Source: Sphacelaria rigidula
Taxonomy: Eukaryota > Phaeophyceae > Sphacelariales
Assembly (NCBI GenBank): GCA_964200075.2
Contig: CAXNAA020000220.1
Span: 1-24,146 of the forward strand
Length of the DNA: 24,146 nucleotides
Direction: 5' to 3'
Under the pieces are notes generated by a model that did not search any database, was not told the DNA's origin, and saw only the letters and a program-made list of their open reading frames with translations. Numbering within the stretch: the stretch's first letter is position 1; each line of letters opens with the position of its first letter. Shown here in pieces: positions 19,952 through 24,146 of this stretch. The position numbers were made by a program, and so were the translations under genes.

Positions 19952-20751
19952 AACGATAATGTCTGGAACTTGTGTAGTGCAATGCGCGAAATAGTTGTCA
20001 TCGTCAATCTATGGCCCTCACTTTCTTTCCGCCCCATCTTCTGCTTGTATGCCATTCTTACTTTTCTTCATTGAGGGCGTCTGTCTCTTCTGACCCTCTT
20101 CCATTCCATTTCAATGTGAGAAAGGATAGGAAAGTTGGAAGTGTGATGCAAAGTAGAGCGATCTATATTATGTCATATATGTACATGTATCACTCCACGT
20201 TTTGTCACCACTTTTGCCGAGTTTTCTCTGACGGCAAGGCATCTCATCATGTGCTTTCTTTCACAGTGCACAAAGGAGGCGCAGTGGTACATTACCCTTC
20301 AGGTTTGGGTGTCATTTGATACCTGTGGCGCATGCCCTGGCCATCAAAAGTCGCCCGCATTGGCTCTTTTTCGCGGGGTGTCGATCCCGAACCACAAAAG
20401 CCTTCTCAAGTTCATGAAAAACGTCAAGCAGCAGGATGATTGTTGGCGGGGTGTTTCCCCCCCGTGTTTCTCTCCGTCGTGTTCTCGTTCATTTGGGAGC
20501 ACGAGTACACTACGTATGCCACCAATGTCTGAGAACATGAGAGCAATGCAGTTGAATACAATTGAACATTGCGTTGGCCTTAGTCAGCAGCAAACACCAG
20601 ACCGTGCGGTGAGCCTTTGACGAGTTGAACAAGGCACACACGTGGGCGAACGTCAAAAAATAATCGGAATTATAGTAGGACTGACAGTCCCGTGTGCTCC
20701 TCGCGTGCGCAGAAAGCGTTTCGTTCAAATCGGCGCTTCTCATATCATTTT
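19952..20751. other. Stretch without recognised gene
   Basis: Short open frames on both strands have no recognised domain. No clear repeat was seen. Confidence 0.4.
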
Positions 20752-20899
20752 GGGTCCATCGAAGCCGCTCCTCGCCAAGGGAATGTATGTACCGCCCTTG
20801 CCCGAGGGTTCTCGGTATGAGTTGAGGGTCCACCAAGGCCGTACTTTGCCTCGGGAGTTTCATGTACCGCCCTCGTCCGAGTGTTCTCGGCATGCGTTG
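20752..20899 (+). repeat. Two 74-bp imperfect tandem units
   Basis: Units begin GGGTCCA at 20752 and 20826. Both contain ATGTACCGCCCT[TC]G[CT]CCGAG followed by GTTCTCGG. They run directly into the telomere-like repeat. Confidence 0.75.
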
Positions 20900-20919
20900 G
20901 GTTGGGGTTAGGGTTAGGG
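20899..20919 (+). repeat. Interstitial telomere-like repeat (GGTTAGGG type)
   Basis: The run contains GGTTGGGGTTAGGGTTAGGG, two exact TTAGGG units plus a TTGGGG variant. Together with the adjacent tandem units it resembles subtelomeric DNA, or an old break repaired with telomere sequence. Confidence 0.7.
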
Positions 20920-21050
20920 ATAGCGATACGAGGTTAATTTACCACTTGGCATAGCCCCGGTAAAGATCCGGATATCTTTGTCCACAATAAAATCAAGACG
21001 AACTATCTGAGAAATGTGTCACCCTCCCAAGTGGTGAACTATACCACTAC

Positions 21051-21070
21051 TATATATATATATATATATA
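21051..21070 (+). repeat. (TA)10 microsatellite
   Basis: Ten uninterrupted TA units lie immediately before the 349-bp tandem array. Confidence 0.95.
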
Positions 21071-21072
21071 CG

Positions 21073-21770
21073 GCCTCAAAACGTATGTGCGATCGAGAAG
21101 TAGCGCTACCTGCATCGCGGTTGAGGGTATACCGACACTACATATCACTGACCCTGGGGTGAGTGACACTTCTGCGTGTATTCTAGAGATACAAGCTCAA
21201 CTACTTCTACTCTCGTCCCCCATGTCACCAACGCAGCGGAGCCTTGGGTGTATAGACGGTATGTCGGCACTTCAGCTGCGATATATGGTCGGGGGAGCGA
21301 AGGTTTTGAACTCTTGGACCGCGAGGGTAGTCCATCTGGATCGTGCATCCCTCGTTCAAGTGAAATCGATGCCGATTCAACGGATGACCTACCCTGGTGG
21401 TCAAAGGGTCAACTATTAATAGCCTCAAAACGTATGTGTGATCGAGAAGTAGTGCTACCTGCTTCGCGGTTTAAGGGTTGAGAGTATACCGATACTACAT
21501 ATCACCGACGCTGAGGTGAGTGACATTTCTGCGTGTATCCCAGAGATACAAGCTCAACTACTCCCACTCTCGTCCCCCATGTCACCAACGCAGCGGAGCC
21601 TTGGGTGTATAGACGGTATGCCGACACTTTAGCTGCGATACATGGTCTGCGGAGCGAAGGTTTTTAAACTCTTAGACCGCGAGGGTAGTCCATCTGGATC
21701 GTACATCCCTTGTTCAAGTGAAATCGATGCCAATTCAACAGATGACCTACCCTATGGTCGTCCAAGGGGG
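21073..21770 (+). repeat. Tandem duplication, period 349 bp
   Basis: Two units start GCCTCAAAACGTATGTG at 21073 and 21422 and stay highly similar throughout. Shared landmarks are ATCGAGAAGTAG, CAACGCAGCGGAGCCTTGGG and GCGAGGGTAGTCCATCTGGA. Reading frames are not conserved between the units, so they are non-coding or decayed. They diverge after about 21765. Confidence 0.85.
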
Positions 21771-22146
21771 TGGAATGAATGTGCACACCCCGAAGCATGG
21801 GCTCCTACAAGCAGTGGGGAAATATCCTCGTTTATTTCAAACTCCTGCCATTTCGCAGAATTCTGAAATAAATCGGGATGGTTCTTTAATCAAGGATCCA
21901 GCTGAATTCTCGGGTCTCGTTGTAGGGATGACTCGCGGAACATCAAAATTTTGGTTCTTTTCAAGGAAAGGTCGCGAACTTATTTCCAAATTTCAACCAT
22001 CAGGATCGGAAAACGTGACGTGGCGATGCGCATTACACCAATAGTTCGTGAAAGTGTCAAATTCAAGCTGTTCTTTACCGTTCTTCACCATTCTTGGCGC
22101 CCCTTCACGTCATAAACCGGGAGGGATCTTTATCAAAGATCCATTT
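21771..22146. other. Flank with weak internal duplication
   Basis: A segment near 21868-21910 (AAATCGGGATGGTTCTTTAAT...) resembles 22112-22155 (AAACCGGGAGGGATCTTTAT...). No gene was recognised. Confidence 0.4.
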
Positions 22147-22422
22147 GAAGAATCCACACGTCGGACAGATCATGATCCGTCTGAAAATTACTTCTTCCCA
22201 GTATACTGATCCGGATCATGATCCGTATCATCTGACCCTACTTTTCCATGTTCGCTCCTTACGGTGCCGGACGCTGAGCATGCCGAGTAGTGTAAAGATT
22301 GCGCTTTGGCTTTACTGACTCCGCTGTCACATATTTTGTGTTTTTGGACCAATGGACTCGAGAGTCTTCTTTCATTAGTTGTTTCAGACAGATCATGATC
22401 TGTCCGACGTATGGAAGAATCC
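22147..22422. mobile_element. 258-bp MITE-like element with 9-bp target duplication
   Basis: The element is 22156-22413, flanked by identical GAAGAATCC at 22147-22155 and 22414-22422. Inner terminal inverted repeats of 29 bases (22158-22186 and 22382-22410) differ at one position. A 9-bp duplication suggests a Mutator-like origin, which is an inference. The palindrome GATCATGATC occurs three times: in each end (22168-22177 and 22391-22400) and internally (22214-22223). There is no coding capacity. Confidence 0.7.
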
Positions 22423-23535
22423 TCGATGTTATTTCGGGATTTCCGTTGAGTAATCTCAAACTCGTAGCCCAGGACATCCTCGACTATTCGTCCAATGATC
22501 CAGGATCGCCGAGTTTTAGCTACCTCTAATAAGTGAGCTTTTGGTCGTTCATGAGAAAACGCGTTTTCTGATAGATGTCGTTTAATACAACAGCAGTACC
22601 CTTGGGCCGGATGATATGTCACACAGGTTTTTGGGCTACGAATTGTTCTCTTTCGGGACGTTCGACTCACCTTTGGACCCCCAAACAGATAAACCCGCCA
22701 AAACACGTGTCGGTCACTTTGCAACACCCCACAGAGAGGTGCCTACTCCGTCTTTTATATCCGCTTGACTCCCATGTTTCGAGTTTGGCCGCTGAACAAA
22801 ACTGAGTGCGCAAAAATCTGTGCCTGCCAACGCGCGCCAGTTTGTTACACAAAATGGGGCAAACGTCCCAGGAGTGAACGATGTGTGAGCCCAAAACTTT
22901 GTGTCCCACAACCTCCGGCCTTATTACAGGTACAGTAGTGCGCGGTTTGACGATTCATTTTGTGTCATTTTGTCTTCTTTTCGTCATCGGCGATCTTCTC
23001 GGGCTCTTTTCGCTTGCCGCCACATTTCACATTGGAGATGTGAAGGTATTTGTATCCGCTCCAAATTTCAAGGGCAAAACATCATCCGTACTCGATACTT
23101 GGTGGGTTACGGACTGACCGGTCATCGGGGGTCCTGCGACGTTTCACCCCAGACTTGGACTCTTCGGTATCCTCGGTCGATCGAGGCTGTCCCGACAGCA
23201 TTTGTGAAGTACAGTTTTTTTTTGTTGAAATTCTACCTGCTCCATGCACTATTGCCGAAAAATTGTGTTTCACGGTCAATATCACCCTCCTGATGAACGA
23301 GACATTTACCGGTGTCGCCCGATAACACCATCTAACACTGACATGGGCACTGTGTTTCAAGGATGACCTGTCTATTGCACCAAAATCTATCGACGCAAGC
23401 AAGTTCGACCTCTGTCGACGAGTGTTACGCGAAGAAAACCCCCAAAACAACGGTAGACGATTACCCCGCCCACTCCGAGCTGGGCCAGCCTACAGGCGAA
23501 TTTGAAGTTTGCAGGCCCATGCTCCCGTCAATGCT
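22423..23535. other. Stretch without recognised gene
   Basis: Open frames occur on both strands (for example 22575-22805 + and 23082-23450 -), but I recognise no domain, and no splice-compatible exon of the methyltransferase was seen. Confidence 0.4.
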
Positions 23536-23765
23536 TAGAGCTGGACCCTGAACAATGGTATGGACAGTGCATAGTACATGAAACAAATAATCATATCGGC
23601 ACCAAAAGTGCTTTTTTTATTTTTTTTAATGAGTTAAGGGCATTTTGCTGATACCTGAAAACTGATTATTAATGAAAAAAATAATACAACACTTTTGGTG
23701 CTGATGCTATTTCTTTTTTTCATGTCCTATGCATTGTCCATAACAAATTTCAGGGTCCGACTCTA
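23536..23765. mobile_element. 226-bp fold-back element with TA target duplication
   Basis: Arms of about 95 bases (23538-about 23632 and about 23669-23763) are reverse complements. Perfect blocks include GGACCCTGAA (23543-23552 with 23749-23758) and GCACCAAAAGTG (23599-23610 with 23690-23701). TA flanks both ends (23536-23537, 23764-23765), as for Tc1/mariner-type MITEs. Because TA is short, the target duplication is weak evidence; the arms are the strong part. The arms also relate to the dispersed repeat at 11750-11800. Confidence 0.7.
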
Positions 23766-24146
23766 AATATCAGCGGGAGCATCGGCCTGCAAAAAGCCGG
23801 GTCGGTAGAAATTCGGAACAGTATTTCGGAGGGCACTCACCGGCCCATGTCTCGTTTTCGTGTTTTGAAATTTTGTGTGGCCGCTCTCTAAGGCATCATA
23901 AACGAAACAAAGTGGGTCAGGTTACGTTTATTCATTATTTTTCACCGATTTAGTGCGTTCGACTATGGTAACGACCACTTAATGACGAGAACGCCCTAAC
24001 CTCTATGAAAAAGAAAATGAAGGCCCGTGTTCTTTTTTTATTCGGCACTTTTTTATGGTTCTCCAGACCGAAATTCGTCGCCATTCGCTAAATGCATCGA
24101 TCGGGAGTTTCATAGAGATTTTAGTATTGACGCTATCTCCCTTAGG
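23766..24146 (-). repeat. Inverted relative of the 11500-11740 dispersed repeat
   Basis: The reverse complement of about 23765-23940 aligns by eye with 11571-11740, with the shared 18-mer TTTTGAAATTTTGTGTGG on this strand. The rest to the window end is AT-rich, with no gene. Confidence 0.45.

Noticed and set aside
21087-21481. Open frames across the 349-bp tandem units
   Set aside because: Frames and stops are not conserved between the two units.
1-24146. tRNA, rRNA, CRISPR array, bacterial operon or phage genes
   Set aside because: No cloverleaf with matching A and B boxes, no regularly spaced repeats and no bacterial gene organisation were seen.

Overview
The window looks like nuclear DNA of a eukaryote with large introns. 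Base composition is balanced and splice sites are GT/AG. There are many decayed transposons, interstitial TTAGGG-type telomere repeats, CAG/CTG tracts and recurring TACTGTAC-like words. My best guess is a stramenopile, probably a brown alga; this rests on the overall sequence style and the transposon types, not on a marker gene. There is no bacterial operon structure, no CRISPR array, and I found no tRNA or rRNA.

Only one gene is well supported. It lies on the + strand and spans at least 573-14142. It encodes a predicted SAM-dependent methyltransferase with N-terminal tetratricopeptide (TPR) repeats, of the COG4976 type (TPR-containing predicted methyltransferase). The coding segments are 573-575 (a start codon alone, probable), 885-1179, 8850-9086, 9687-9891 and 13501-14142. 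They join with consistent phase. The TPR register of exactly 34 residues runs unbroken across the 7.67-kb second intron, which is strong evidence for that junction. The five segments give 460 complete codons plus two bases of the next. The C-terminal exon, expected to carry the [FY]-A-H-S/T motif of the family, was not found with confidence. A weak candidate sits at 19900-19951; otherwise the gene runs beyond the window.

Almost everything else is intron or flank filled with repeats. Intron 2 (1180-8849) holds a 1.04-kb terminal-inverted-repeat (TIR) element at 2314-3349 and a frameshifted LINE-type non-LTR retrotransposon at about 4490-6850, in the same orientation as the gene. Intron 4 (9892-13500) holds a second copy of the 1.04-kb element at 11862-12902 and a dispersed repeat around 11270-11860. 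The dispersed repeat recurs inverted at the window's end.

The last 10 kb (14143-24146) contains tandem duplications (123, 68, 74 and 349 bp periods), an inverted repeat with a (CTG)10 tract, an interstitial telomere-like run, a 258-bp element with a perfect 9-bp target duplication, and a 226-bp fold-back element with a TA target duplication. I see no convincing novel gene system. The most notable things are the transposon structures and the unusual architecture of the host gene.
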